NCBI GenBank assembly: GCA_024398715.1 | Contig: JAKSIP010000004.1 | Coordinates: 1-64,000 of the forward strand | Source of the DNA: Bacteroidaceae bacterium | GTDB taxonomy: Bacteria; Bacteroidota; Bacteroidia; Bacteroidales; Bacteroidaceae | Reading direction: 5' to 3' | Length of the DNA stretch: 64,000 nt | Shown here: positions 46,074-56,744 of the stretch, in pieces | Position numbering within the stretch: the stretch's first letter is position 1 | Layout: every line of letters starts with the position of its first letter | Program-made: the position numbers and the translations under genes | The notes under the pieces: model-generated | The model's database searches: none | Seen by the model: only the letters and a program-made list of their open reading frames with translations | What the model was told of the DNA's origin: nothing

Positions 46074-46141
46074 TATTGATTTACGGCGCCTGATGGCGTT
46101 GTAGTGTTTTGATAATGTTGAATTTTTAAAATATTGAAGCA

Positions 46142-46414
46142 ATGAATTTAAAACCATTAGCAGACAGAGTTCTGGTTCTTCCGGCAGCTGCCGAGGAGAA
46201 GACAATCGGCGGTATCATCATTCCTGATACAGCAAAAGAGAAACCATTGAAAGGTGAGGTTCTTGCAGTCGGTAACGGCACAAAAGATGAACAGATGGTT
46301 CTTAAGAAAGGCGATACCGTACTTTATGGCAAGTACGCCGGCACAGAACTTGAGTTGGAAGGCAAAAAATATCTGATTATGCGTCAGAGCGATGTTTTGG
46401 CAGTTTTGGAATAA
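46142..46414 (+). CDS. groS: co-chaperonin GroES
   Basis: The 90-residue lid of the GroEL folding chamber begins [13 protein letters not shown]. It has the mobile loop around [18 protein letters not shown] and ends with the [13 protein letters not shown]-type tail. groEL follows after 19 bases; together they form the standard operon. Confidence 0.97.
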   Translation: MNLKPLADRVLVLPAAAEEKTIGGIIIPDTAKEKPLKGEVLAVGNGTKDEQMVLKKGDTVLYGKYAGTELELEGKKYLIMRQSDVLAVLE

Positions 46415-46427
46415 TCATTAAAAGTAA

Positions 46428-48181
<1,754 letters not shown>

Positions 48182-48182
48182 A

Positions 48183-48214
48183 ATCCCGGAAGTCTGACAA
48201 ACGGCTTCCGGGAA
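48183..48214 (+). terminator. terminator between groEL and the phosphorylase gene
   Basis: A 9-bp stem TCCCGGAAG with CTTCCGGGA and a loop of about 12 bases is followed by ATTTTA. Confidence 0.7.
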
Positions 48215-48221
48215 TTTTATG

Positions 48222-48229
48222 TACTTTTG
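48222..48229 (+). promoter_or_regulatory. -7 element of the purine nucleoside phosphorylase gene
   Basis: TACTTTTG lies 28 bp before the ATG at 48258. It overlaps the start of the longer reading frame, which supports the shorter protein. Confidence 0.55.
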
Positions 48230-48257
48230 CAGAAACGTATTTCTAAACTCTTACAGT

Positions 48258-49088
48258 ATGGAACTGATGGAACTTGTTAACACATCGGCACAGTTTATTG
48301 GCGATAAACTTCAGGGACGCAAACCGCAGATTGGAATAGTTCTTGGAAGCGGTCTTGGCAAACTTGCAGACAGCATAGAGAATAAAATTGTGATTCCATA
48401 CAAGACCATCCCCGGTTTTGTGCAGTCAACTGCAATAGGACATGCAGGCAATCTTATCTGCGGCACGCTCGGCGGCAAGACTGTTCTTGCCATGCAGGGC
48501 CGTTTCCACTATTACGAAGGCCATTCAATGCAGCAGGTAGTGCACCCAATCAGAACAATGATAAAATTAGGCATCAGGTTCCTGTTCGTTTCCAATGCTG
48601 CCGGTGCAATCAACCGCACTTTTGCCGTTGGAGACATTATGATAATAGACAATCATATAAACCTGTTGCCCAGCCCGCTGATTGGTCCGAATGTTGATGA
48701 GTTCGGTGTCCGTTTTCCTGATATGAGCCGTCCGTACGATACAGACGTTATCCGTATGGCAGACAATATAGGCAAAGAGTTGGGCTACACAAACATAAAA
48801 CATGGCGTTTATCTGTCCAACTCAGGTCCTAACTACGAAACAGCCGCTGAGATCAACTATTACCGTACCATTGGAGCCGATGCTGTAGGCATGTCAACTA
48901 CTCCTGAGGTTATTGCGGCGCGCCATGCCCGTATCCCTGTGTTTGGCTGTTCCGTAATAACAAACGCAACAAGCGATGCCGACAATCCGGTTGAACTTGA
49001 CGGAGACGAGGTGGTGGAGATTGGAAACCGCGCATCTGAAAAGATGGGAAAACTCTTCACAACAATTATTGAAAGAATTGAATTGTAA
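48258..49088 (+). CDS. purine nucleoside phosphorylase
   Basis: The enzyme phosphorolyses inosine and guanosine to the base and ribose-1-phosphate (trimeric PNP family). Motifs are GIVLGSGLGKLAD (phosphate loop), GRFHYYEGH, VSNAAGAIN, GPNYETAAEI and the base-binding NATSD region. From the ATG at 48258 it has 276 residues, the family norm; an ATG at 48267 is also possible. queA follows 20 bases later. Confidence 0.93.
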   Translation: MELMELVNTSAQFIGDKLQGRKPQIGIVLGSGLGKLADSIENKIVIPYKTIPGFVQSTAIGHAGNLICGTLGGKTVLAMQGRFHYYEGHSMQQVVHPIRTMIKLGIRFLFVSNAAGAINRTFAVGDIMIIDNHINLLPSPLIGPNVDEFGVRFPDMSRPYDTDVIRMADNIGKELGYTNIKHGVYLSNSGPNYETAAEINYYRTIGADAVGMSTTPEVIAARHARIPVFGCSVITNATSDADNPVELDGDEVVEIGNRASEKMGKLFTTIIERIEL

Positions 49089-49108
49089 TTTCAAAACGGA
49101 TTCTTATC

Positions 49109-50359
49109 ATGAATAATCCGAAAGATATTCATATTGCGGACTTTAATTATCAGCTGGATGACAAGAGGATAGCAAAATATCCCCTGCCGGTGAGAGACGA
49201 ATCAAAACTTCTTGTTTACAAGCATGGGGAAGTGAGTCAGGATATTTTCAGGAATGTGTATAATTATCTTCCCGAAAATGCTCTTATGATATTCAACAAC
49301 ACGCGTGTTATCCAGGCAAGAATGCATTTCAGAAAAGATAATCCTCAGGAAAAACTGCTTGGCGCACTTATAGAGATATTTCTTCTTGAACCGTATGCTC
49401 CACGTGATTATGAACGGATCTTTTCATGTACCGGCACCTGCGGATGGTTGTGCCTTGTCGGAAACCTGAAACGCTGGAAAGACGGGCCTCTGCATCAGAC
49501 AGTAGTTATTGACGGAAAGGAGATTGAACTGACTGCAGAACGCGGCGATGTAGTCGGGACCAGTTTCCTTATAACATTTACATGGAACAGCAATACCGTG
49601 ACCTTTGCGCAGATTATTGATGCTGTTGGTGAAATTCCTATTCCTCCATATCTTAACCGTGATACGGAAGAAAAGGACAAGACAACATACCAGACCGTAT
49701 ATGCCCGAATAAAGGGCTCTGTTGCCGCACCTACGGCAGGACTGCATTTCACCCCTCAGGTACTGGCAAACATTGACGCGCACAAGGTTGAACGTGAGGA
49801 GGTTACTTTACATGTAGGGGCAGGTACTTTCAGACCGGTAAAGTCAGAAGATATAGGACATCATGAGATGCATACTGAAACAATATCCGTAAGACTTGGT
49901 ACGATAAAGAAACTTATCGCACATGGCGGCAGGGCCGTGGCTGTAGGGACTACGTCGGTCCGGACTTTGGAAAGCCTGTATTATATAGGCGTGGATGTCC
50001 GCTTGAATCCCGCTCTGCATCCCGATGACATCAATGTTCTCCAATGGGAACCGTACGATACCGCACGTCAGATGGAGTACAATTCCATATCAACTGTCCA
50101 GTCTTTGCAATTTCTGGCCGGCTATATGGAAAAACACGGCTTGCAGGTATTGAATGCCCGTACGCAGATAATCATAGCCCCAGGGTACAGGTTCCATATT
50201 GTAGAGCGCATGATTACCAACTTCCATCAGCCGCAGAGTACATTGCTGCTGCTTGTTTCGGCATTTGTCAACGGCGACTGGAAAAAAATCTATGACTATG
50301 CTCTGGAAAAGGATTTCCGTTTCCTGAGTTACGGAGACAGCTCAATTCTGATTCCCTAA
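49109..50359 (+). CDS. queA: S-adenosylmethionine:tRNA ribosyltransferase-isomerase family protein
   Basis: QueA converts preQ1 in tRNA to epoxyqueuosine using the ribosyl part of SAM. Conserved stretches include [33 protein letters not shown] and [36 protein letters not shown]. At 416 residues it is longer than the 350-residue E. coli enzyme, like one of the two QueA types known in Bacteroidota, so the exact role is slightly uncertain. Its last 18 bases overlap the convergent S41 protease gene. Confidence 0.88.
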   Translation: [416 protein letters not shown]

Positions 50360-51997
50360 CAGAGCCTTGAGCCGGGTCTTGTTGCCCAAGACGTTTATTG
50401 CCGAGTCAAGTACTATATCGTCTTTCAGCCCTTGCTGGACTGCTCCGCTTTGGAAATAGTAACGTGTGGCAAGATTGGTTGCAATAAGTATTCTGATATC
50501 TTTTGAAATCGCATCCATGTCTCTGTCGGCATCGTATGCAACTTTGTTTTCAAGTGCTTCAATCTGTTCTTTGGCAATATTGTACAGATGCTCTTCCTTG
50601 GCAACCTGTTTCAGGTCTTCAATCAGATGGTTTGTGGCATTTTTGTATTTGAACCCGTTGTCGGTCATGAATTTCTTGAAATCCCTGTAATCTGCATCTG
50701 TAACGGAAAACTCCTTTAGCGGTGCAATGGTTTTATGTCCAACGCAGTAATTGTTCAGGTAGTCAAAATACTGCTTGCTTACGGAAATGGCATATAGCAA
50801 TTCAGACATGGTGTCAAGCTTGCATTCAATATCGGGCCTTATGCCTCCGCCGTCTCTGACCTGACGACCGTTCATGGTGTAAAAAATGCTGGTCAGACTA
50901 TCCGGAATCAGAGAACCTTTGCCGTTTGAATTGTGCTTGGAATAGTCTATTGCCTGGATGCATCTGCCAGAAGGGATATAATATTTGGCGGTTGTTATTT
51001 TCAAAGTGCCTCCATAAGGCAATGTGCGTGTTGACTGTACCAGTCCTTTACCGAAAGTGCGGTTCCCGATAATGACAGCCCTGTCCAGATCCTGTAACGC
51101 GCCGGAAACAATTTCCGATGCCGATGCCGATGCGTTGTTGACCAGAACAGCAAGCGGAATCTTTGTGTCAACAGGTTTGCTTTTGGTGGCATATTCTCTT
51201 GACTCGGAAGCTTTTGCACCCCTGGTGGTTGTAATGACGGTACCCTCCGGAACAAACAGTCCCGCAATTTTTACCGCCTCGTCCAAAAGACCGCCTCCGT
51301 TATTCCTGAGATCCAGAATAACTCCTTTAATCTTTGAATGCATCAATCCGGTAACGGCATTCCGTACAATCTGTGAGCATCCTTCAGTAAAACTGTCAAG
51401 AAGAATGTACCCATATCCGTTTATGATTCCGTAATAGGGTACTGGCGGAAGGGCTATCGCACTGCGGACAATCTCAATGTCCAATGTGTCCTGAACGCCC
51501 GGACGACGTACCGTTACTGTCAGTTTGCTGTTGGGTGCTCCGCGAAGGTTGTCACTGACAAATTCTGTGGTTTTGTTTTTCATATCCATACCGTCAACAC
51601 GCAGAATCTCATCGCCTGCTTTCAGACCTGCCCTATGTGCAGGCATGTTCTGATAGGGCTCTTCAACTACAATCCAGGGACAATCCTGATATTTCCTGAT
51701 AATGGCTCCAATTCCGGCGTATTTGCCGGTTGTAAGCATTTTGATATCGGATTGTTTGTTCTGCGGGTAATATACAGTATATGGATCTATATCAAGAAGC
51801 ATGTTCTCAATTCCGTTATTTACAATTTTTCCAATGTCAACTGAATCTACATAGTAATTGTCTATAGTACGCAGTACGTTGTGGAAAATTTCTGAATTTT
51901 TCGATATCTCAAAACTGTTGTCTTTTTTTGCCGACAAAATGCATACGGGCAATGTCAGGAACAGGATTACGGATAAAAATGTTATATTTATTCTCAT
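50342..51997 (-). CDS. S41 family C-terminal processing peptidase (paralogue 2)
   Basis: The 551-residue secreted protease has a signal peptide (1-22, ending LSA), a PDZ domain (about 90-170) and an S41 catalytic domain. The dyad is within NNASASASEIVSG and RTFGKGLVQ. It is a diverged paralogue of the 4585-6156 protease. It stands alone on the minus strand; a minus TATCTTTG at 52034-52041 is its -7 element. The 3' end overlaps queA by 18 bp. Confidence 0.9.
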   Translation of the reverse strand: MRINITFLSVILFLTLPVCILSAKKDNSFEISKNSEIFHNVLRTIDNYYVDSVDIGKIVNNGIENMLLDIDPYTVYYPQNKQSDIKMLTTGKYAGIGAIIRKYQDCPWIVVEEPYQNMPAHRAGLKAGDEILRVDGMDMKNKTTEFVSDNLRGAPNSKLTVTVRRPGVQDTLDIEIVRSAIALPPVPYYGIINGYGYILLDSFTEGCSQIVRNAVTGLMHSKIKGVILDLRNNGGGLLDEAVKIAGLFVPEGTVITTTRGAKASESREYATKSKPVDTKIPLAVLVNNASASASEIVSGALQDLDRAVIIGNRTFGKGLVQSTRTLPYGGTLKITTAKYYIPSGRCIQAIDYSKHNSNGKGSLIPDSLTSIFYTMNGRQVRDGGGIRPDIECKLDTMSELLYAISVSKQYFDYLNNYCVGHKTIAPLKEFSVTDADYRDFKKFMTDNGFKYKNATNHLIEDLKQVAKEEHLYNIAKEQIEALENKVAYDADRDMDAISKDIRILIATNLATRYYFQSGAVQQGLKDDIVLDSAINVLGNKTRLKALLGNQN

Positions 51998-52033
51998 TGC
52001 TATATTTTTTTTGAGTTTGTACTAAATTTTCTG

Positions 52034-52041
52034 CAAAGATA
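52034..52041 (-). promoter_or_regulatory. -7 element of the S41 protease gene
   Basis: TATCTTTG on the minus strand lies 36 bp before the protease ATG. The tRNA-Asn -7 element lies only 24 bp away in the opposite direction. Confidence 0.6.
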
Positions 52042-52065
52042 TTTTTTTTTTCAAATAAAAGGATA

Positions 52066-52073
52066 TACCTTTG
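52066..52073 (+). promoter_or_regulatory. -7 element of tRNA-Asn
   Basis: TACCTTTG lies 19 bp before the tRNA 5' end. No TTTG is found at the usual spacing in the T-rich sequence upstream. Confidence 0.6.
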
Positions 52074-52092
52074 CACCGCATTTGAGAAAAAT

Positions 52093-52166
52093 TCTTCCTT
52101 AGCTCAGTCGGTTAGAGCATCTGACTGTTAATCAGAGGGTCCTTGGTTCAAGTCCAAGAGGGAGAG
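52093..52166 (+). tRNA. tRNA-Asn (anticodon GTT)
   Basis: Acceptor TCTTCCT pairs with AGGGAGA; the anticodon loop is CTGTTAA; the T arm is CTTGG-TTCAAGT-CCAAG; the discriminator is G, as usual for tRNA-Asn. CCA is not encoded. Confidence 0.96.
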
Positions 52167-52200
52167 CAGAGAAGTTTAATGGGTTAATAATGGTTGAATT

Positions 52201-52234
52201 GGAGAGATTCCCCCAAGGGGTGTTTCTCCTTTTC
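52201..52234 (+). terminator. terminator of tRNA-Asn
   Basis: A GGAGA/TCTCC outer stem and a CCCC/GGGG inner stem are followed by TTTTCGTTTTA. Confidence 0.7.
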
Positions 52235-52284
52235 GTTTTATACGGGGACACCAATTCTATTAAGTTCGATTGGAAATATTTCAT

Positions 52285-52522
52285 CCTTCGCGTTTTCCCG
52301 CCTTTTTGCGAAGGTTGAGCCGTTTTTTGCCGCCATCCTTCGCGTTTTGGGTCATATTTGCGAAGGTTGATTTGTCGTTGCTTTTCATACCCCGCTTACA
52401 GACCCTTCTGGCGGTGGTCTCATTGCTAAGCTCATTTCAACCTTCGCGTTTTAGACCTTTTTTGCGAAGGCTGAAGCAATTTTCCTTGCCATCCTTCGCG
52501 TTTTAGACCTGTTTTGCGAAGG
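52285..52522. repeat. 52-bp-period array of 30-bp palindromic units
   Basis: Four 30-bp units of the form CCTTCGCGTTTT, eight or so variable bases, TTTGCGAAGG start at 52285, 52337, 52441 and 52493. The steps are 52, 104 and 52 bp, so a fifth unit expected at 52389 is lost or degenerate. The CCTTCGC/GCGAAGG ends pair. The 22-bp linkers are related to one another (TTGA or CTGA at the start, GCCAT at the end in two). Confidence 0.85.
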
Positions 52523-53042
52523 TTTGTATATTATGCTGGGTGGCGGAACATTATAATACCTTTTGCAAGTGGCGCCACCGTCAACAAAGATTGCACACTG
52601 AATTCATTTGCAAATACCGAGCCAATATTGCAACCAAATCACCTTTAGCCGCGATTCCGTGCAATATTGGCACAGGTAACCATACGCACTAACTGCGAGT
52701 GCAGAGACCCCCGAAGAGTTGCAAGCCGCCGATGAGTGCAGGTAACCATACGCACTAACTCAGAGCGTCCTACACCACATATATCCAAATGGATGGTACT
52801 ATGCCGCCTGCAATGCCCGCCTGCAATATTGCCGAAAAATGAATTTTGCAGTGTGACACGGACCCTTTGCGCTGTCGCGGTGCGCTGTCGCGCTTATTAT
52901 ACGGGGACACATTATTCCTGCTGCGCAGTCATGAAGTCAGGCTGCACCTCAGCATAGTTCAAGCGCATGCTTGACTCTGCGTTCGGTTTGCACTGACGTG
53001 CATTTTTTTTGCCAAAATAACCGAAATGTTGCGGTAAATGTG
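52523..53042. other. gene-free stretch with direct and inverted repeats
   Basis: No credible gene is seen. Repeats include a 22-bp direct repeat, CAGGTAACCATACGCACTAA and two more bases, at 52673-52694 and 52739-52760. There is a 12-bp inverted repeat GCCAATATTGCA / TGCAATATTGGC (52621 and 52660), and a tandem GCGCTGTCGCG near 52870. The word TATACGGGGACAC at about 52899 also occurs at about 52239. The end near 52930-52990 resembles an intergenic sequence that I recall recurring in Bacteroidales genomes; this is from memory only. Confidence 0.55.
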
Positions 53043-53050
53043 TATATTTG
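53043..53050 (+). promoter_or_regulatory. pnp: -7 element upstream of pnp
   Basis: TATATTTG lies 29 bp before the pnp ATG. The upstream half is not clear. Confidence 0.5.
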
Positions 53051-53079
53051 CCAAATTTTATTTCTCAAAATTATTTAAG

Positions 53080-55377
53080 ATGAACATTATTAAGAAAGAA
53101 ATCCAGCTCCCCGATGGAAGAGTTATTGAGCTGGAGACCGGGAAACTGGCAAAACAAGCCGATGGAGCAGTCATGCTTAAATGCGGTAAGACTATGCTTC
53201 TGGCCACTGTATGTGCCGCAAAAGATGCAGTTCCCGGTACAGATTTTATGCCTTTGCAGGTAGAGTACAGAGAAAAGTATGCCGCTTTCGGCCGTTATCC
53301 CGGCGGTTTTACCAAGCGTGAAAGCAAACCGTCAGATTACGAGATACTTACATGCCGTCTTGTTGACCGTGCCTTGCGTCCGCTTTTCCCTGACAATTAT
53401 CACGCAGAGGTTTTTGTAAACGTGATACTTTTCTCTGCAGACGGCGAACAGATGCCGGATGCTCTTGCAGGTCTTGCAGCAAGTGCTGCTCTTGCAGTTT
53501 CAGATATACCTTTCCAGGGACCTATCTCTGAGGTACGTGTAGCACGTATCAACGGTGAGTATGTTATTGATCCTACTTTCAAACAGCTTGAGCAGGCTGA
53601 TATGGATGTTATGGTAGCCGCTACCTATGACAATATCATGATGGTTGAAGGTGAAATGAAAGAGGTATCGGAAGAAGATCTTCTTGGTGCTATGAAGGCG
53701 GCTCACGATGAAATCAAGAAACACTGCCTTGTCCAGATGGAACTTACAAAGGAGTGCGGAAAAGAAATCAAGCGCGAGTATTGCCACGAGGTTAATGACG
53801 AAGAACTGCGTCAGGCTGTAAAGGATGGCTGCTATCAGAAATCATATGATCTGGCAGCAGCAGGCAATGCTGACAAACATAGCCGTGAAGACAACTTTAT
53901 GGCTGTACGCGATGAGTTCAAAGAGGCTTATCATGCAGCCCATACAGATTTGTCAGAAGACGAACTTGCAGAGAAAGACGCTTTGATAGACCGTTACTAT
54001 ATGGATGTTGAACGCGACGCGATGCGCCGTTGCATTCTTGACGAAGGCAAACGTCTTGACGGTCGTAAAACAACAGAGATCCGTCCAATCTGGTGCGAGG
54101 CCGGTTATCTTCCTGGTCCTCATGGATCTTCTATCTTTACACGTGGTGAAACCCAGTCTCTGTGCTCTGTAACTCTTGGCACAAAAGACGATGAGAAGAT
54201 GATTGACGATGTTCTTGACCAGCATAACGAGCGCTTCCTTCTCCATTACAATTTTCCACCGTTCTGTACAGGCGAGGCCAAGGCGCAGCGCAGCACAGGC
54301 CGTCGTGAAATTGGTCACGGACACCTTGCATGGCGTGCTCTCAAAGGCCAGATTCCTGAGAATTATCCGTATTGCGTACGCGTTGTAAGTGATATTCTTG
54401 AATCCAACGGTTCTTCTTCAATGGCATCGGTTTGCGCAGGTACTCTTGCTCTTATGGATGCCGGCGTAGCTATCAAGAATCCTGTATCGGGTATTGCCAT
54501 GGGTCTTATCAAGAACCCGGGTGAGGATAAATATGCTGTTCTTTCTGATATTCTTGGAGACGAGGATCACTTGGGTGATATGGACTTCAAGACTACCGGT
54601 ACAAAGAACGGTCTTACCGCAACACAGATGGATATCAAGTGTGACGGACTTTCCTATGATATTCTTGAGAAGGCTCTTGCTCAGGCAAAGGCTGGCCGTG
54701 AATATATTCTGGGCAAGATTCAGGAATGCCTGTTAGAACCGCGTCCTGAACTCAAACCTCATGCTCCGCGTATTGAGACAATGATAATTGACAAGCAGTT
54801 CATAGGTGCTGTAATAGGCCCGGGCGGCAAGATTATCCAGGGTATGCAGGAGGAAACAGGTGCCAAGATTTCCATTGAAGAAATTGATGGTGTTGGCCGT
54901 ATAGAAATTGCCGGCAACAATGCTGAAAGCATCAATGCAGCAGTAGCAAAGATTAAAGCTATCGTAGCTGTTCCGGAGGTTGGCGAAATCTATGACGGTA
55001 CAGTCCGCAGCGTAATGCCTTACGGTCTGTTTGTAGAGATTCTTCCCGGTAAGGATGGTCTTCTCCACATTTCAGAACTTGACTGGAAACGTTATGAGAC
55101 AATAGAGGAAACCGGTTATAAGGAAGGTGACAAGATTCAGGTCAAACTGATTGACATTGAACAGAAAACCGGTAAACTGAAACTCTCCCACAGAGTTCTT
55201 CTTGAAAAACCGGAGGGTTATGTTGAGCGCCCCGAGCGTCCGGCACGTCCGCCGCGTGAGGATCGCGGAGACCGTGGTGACCGCCGTGACAATCGCGGAC
55301 CGCGTCATGACCGTGGTGACCGCCGTGACCGCGGCGAAAAACCGCAGCAGCCGGGACAGGCAGAGAACCAGGAATAA
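53080..55377 (+). CDS. pnp: polyribonucleotide nucleotidyltransferase (PNPase)
   Basis: This phosphorolytic 3'-5' exoribonuclease acts in RNA turnover. Two RNase PH domains (about 1-230 and 310-540) flank the helical linker. A KH domain ([16 protein letters not shown]) and an S1 domain ([20 protein letters not shown]) follow. The last 40 residues are a charged tail rich in RGD/RRD repeats ([14 protein letters not shown]). The ATG at 53080 gives 765 residues and begins just before the conserved [10 protein letters not shown]; the longer frame lacks homology and overlaps the -7 element. Confidence 0.96.
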   Translation: MNIIKKEIQLPDGRVIELETGKLAKQADGAVMLKCGKTMLLATVCAAKDAVPGTDFMPLQVEYREKYAAFGRYPGGFTKRESKPSDYEILTCRLVDRALRPLFPDNYHAEVFVNVILFSADGEQMPDALAGLAASAALAVSDIPFQGPISEVRVARINGEYVIDPTFKQLEQADMDVMVAATYDNIMMVEGEMKEVSEEDLLGAMKAAHDEIKKHCLVQMELTKECGKEIKREYCHEVNDEELRQAVKDGCYQKSYDLAAAGNADKHSREDNFMAVRDEFKEAYHAAHTDLSEDELAEKDALIDRYYMDVERDAMRRCILDEGKRLDGRKTTEIRPIWCEAGYLPGPHGSSIFTRGETQSLCSVTLGTKDDEKMIDDVLDQHNERFLLHYNFPPFCTGEAKAQRSTGRREIGHGHLAWRALKGQIPENYPYCVRVVSDILESNGSSSMASVCAGTLALMDAGVAIKNPVSGIAMGLIKNPGEDKYAVLSDILGDEDHLGDMDFKTTGTKNGLTATQMDIKCDGLSYDILEKALAQAKAGREYILGKIQECLLEPRPELKPHAPRIETMIIDKQFIGAVIGPGGKIIQGMQEETGAKISIEEIDGVGRIEIAGNNAESINAAVAKIKAIVAVPEVGEIYDGTVRSVMPYGLFVEILPGKDGLLHISELDWKRYETIEETGYKEGDKIQVKLIDIEQKTGKLKLSHRVLLEKPEGYVERPERPARPPREDRGDRGDRRDNRGPRHDRGDRRDRGEKPQQPGQAENQE

Positions 55378-55398
55378 ATTACATTTAAAAATTTTAGT

Positions 55399-56574
55399 AT
55401 GAAAAAGAGCTTTTTGCTACTCTTTTTTGCACTGACCATACTTGCAGCCTGCCAACCGAAAGTTGACAGGCTTGCTGTTAGTGGTAATGTGGAAAACGGT
55501 GCGGGACAGAAACTGTATCTTGAATCTGTGGGGACAACAAAAGTCTCTGTTGTGGATTCGGTATTGCTTGACTCAACATGCAGGTTTGAATTCAAAGTTG
55601 TTGAACCTGCCCATTTTGATCTGTACAGACTCAAATCCGGAGGAAAGGCTGTCACTTTTGCCGTTCTTCCCGGACAGAATGTTGAATTGTATGCTGAATA
55701 TCCCAACCTTAACCTTAATTATACTATCAATGGCGGAGGTCCAAACGATACATTGTATAACCTTATCAAGGAGCAGATTCGGATGGAAGAGGAAATCAGT
55801 CAGATAATCCGCAATTCAAAAGACTCTCACCGCAATCTGAATTCAAAACTACAGGAAAAATTTGCCCAGAACGCCACATATGTCAGAAACAATTACATTT
55901 ACAACAATCCTACCGGTCCTGCCGCCTATTACGCGTTGTTCATCAGTATGAATGGTGCCAGCCTGTTTTCTCCGCTGACAAACAGAAACGATGCCAAGAC
56001 GTTCGCTACTGTGGCATCGGCCTTGGACCTGTATTATCCGGATGATGTAAGGTCAAAGCATCTGAAGAATGTTGCTCTGAAGGCAATGCAGGCCACAAGT
56101 CCTGTAGTGCCCGCTTCTGATTCTGTCCAGCAGTATTTCAACAGCCTTGTCCGTGAAACGGGAATAATTGATGTAAGTCTGCCCAATATTGACGGAAATA
56201 TCAGCAATCTTTCTGATTTGAAGGGAAAGGTGGTGCTTTTGGATTTTACTGCCTATAAGACTGACTACTCTGCAGCGTACACTCTGTTGCTTCGCGATGT
56301 CTATAGCCGTTTCAGCCGCAAGGATTTCGAAATATATCAGATTTCTTTGGACGATGACGAACATTTCTGGATGACTGCCGCCGATCCTCTGCCTTGGATT
56401 GCAGTCCATGATGAGCGCGGTCTTGAATCCCAATATCTCAATATGTATAGAGTAACGGCGCTGCCGTCGGCTTTCCTTATTGACAGTGAAAGCAATATAA
56501 CGGAACGCCTGGTGGCAACAGACAGCCTTACATACAAGATTGCTGCTCTGATAGACAGAAAATACGGGCGTTGA
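55399..56574 (+). CDS. DUF4369-type lipoprotein with thioredoxin-like domain lacking CxxC
   Basis: The 391-residue protein has a lipobox (ILAAC, Cys18). An N-terminal beta-rich domain (about 25-125) follows the DUF4369 pattern, then a helical linker. A C-terminal TlpA/AhpC-like domain (about 255-385) includes ISNLSDLKGKVVLLDFTAY and VTALPSAFLID. Where TlpA proteins have WCxPC, this one has AYKTDYSAAY, so the redox cysteines are missing. It is probably anchored in the envelope; its role is unknown. It lies 21 bases after pnp. Confidence 0.8.
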   Translation: MKKSFLLLFFALTILAACQPKVDRLAVSGNVENGAGQKLYLESVGTTKVSVVDSVLLDSTCRFEFKVVEPAHFDLYRLKSGGKAVTFAVLPGQNVELYAEYPNLNLNYTINGGGPNDTLYNLIKEQIRMEEEISQIIRNSKDSHRNLNSKLQEKFAQNATYVRNNYIYNNPTGPAAYYALFISMNGASLFSPLTNRNDAKTFATVASALDLYYPDDVRSKHLKNVALKAMQATSPVVPASDSVQQYFNSLVRETGIIDVSLPNIDGNISNLSDLKGKVVLLDFTAYKTDYSAAYTLLLRDVYSRFSRKDFEIYQISLDDDEHFWMTAADPLPWIAVHDERGLESQYLNMYRVTALPSAFLIDSESNITERLVATDSLTYKIAALIDRKYGR

Positions 56575-56597
56575 ACTGAAAGATTTTTGCTAAAATA

Positions 56598-56628
56598 TTT
56601 GTATTGTAAATATTAATCATTACTTTTG
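56598..56628 (+). promoter_or_regulatory. greA: promoter of the greA leader
   Basis: TTTG (56598-56601) and TACTTTTG (56621-56628) are separated by exactly 19 bp. The expected start of transcription is near 56635, leaving a leader of about 110 nt before the greA ATG. Confidence 0.75.
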
Positions 56629-56671
56629 TAATCGATAGGCTTGATAGAAAAAGCCTGTTTGTTTGATTTAT

Positions 56672-56712
56672 TTATTCCAACTCCTGTATGCAGATAAGTT
56701 GGAATAACTTTT
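56672..56712 (+). terminator. terminator inside the greA leader (possible attenuator)
   Basis: An 11-bp stem, TTATTCCAACT with AGTTGGAATAA, is followed by CTTTTTTTG. It lies between the promoter at 56598-56628 and greA. A smaller hairpin, AGGCTT/AAGCCT, sits at about 56637-56660. Full termination here would give an RNA of about 75 nt. Confidence 0.7.
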
Positions 56713-56744
56713 TTTGTTGATTCTTTATTTTTTTTTGAATTATT

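Noticed and set aside
52285-52522. CRISPR array (30-bp repeats with 22-bp spacers)
   Set aside because: The spacers are short and related to each other, one period is vacant, the repeats vary in the middle, and there are no cas genes. It is a tandem repeat of palindromic units.
52736-52957. Short frame of 73 codons in the gap before pnp
   Set aside because: It runs through the 22-bp direct repeat and the GCGCTGTCGCG tandem and has no sensible protein features.
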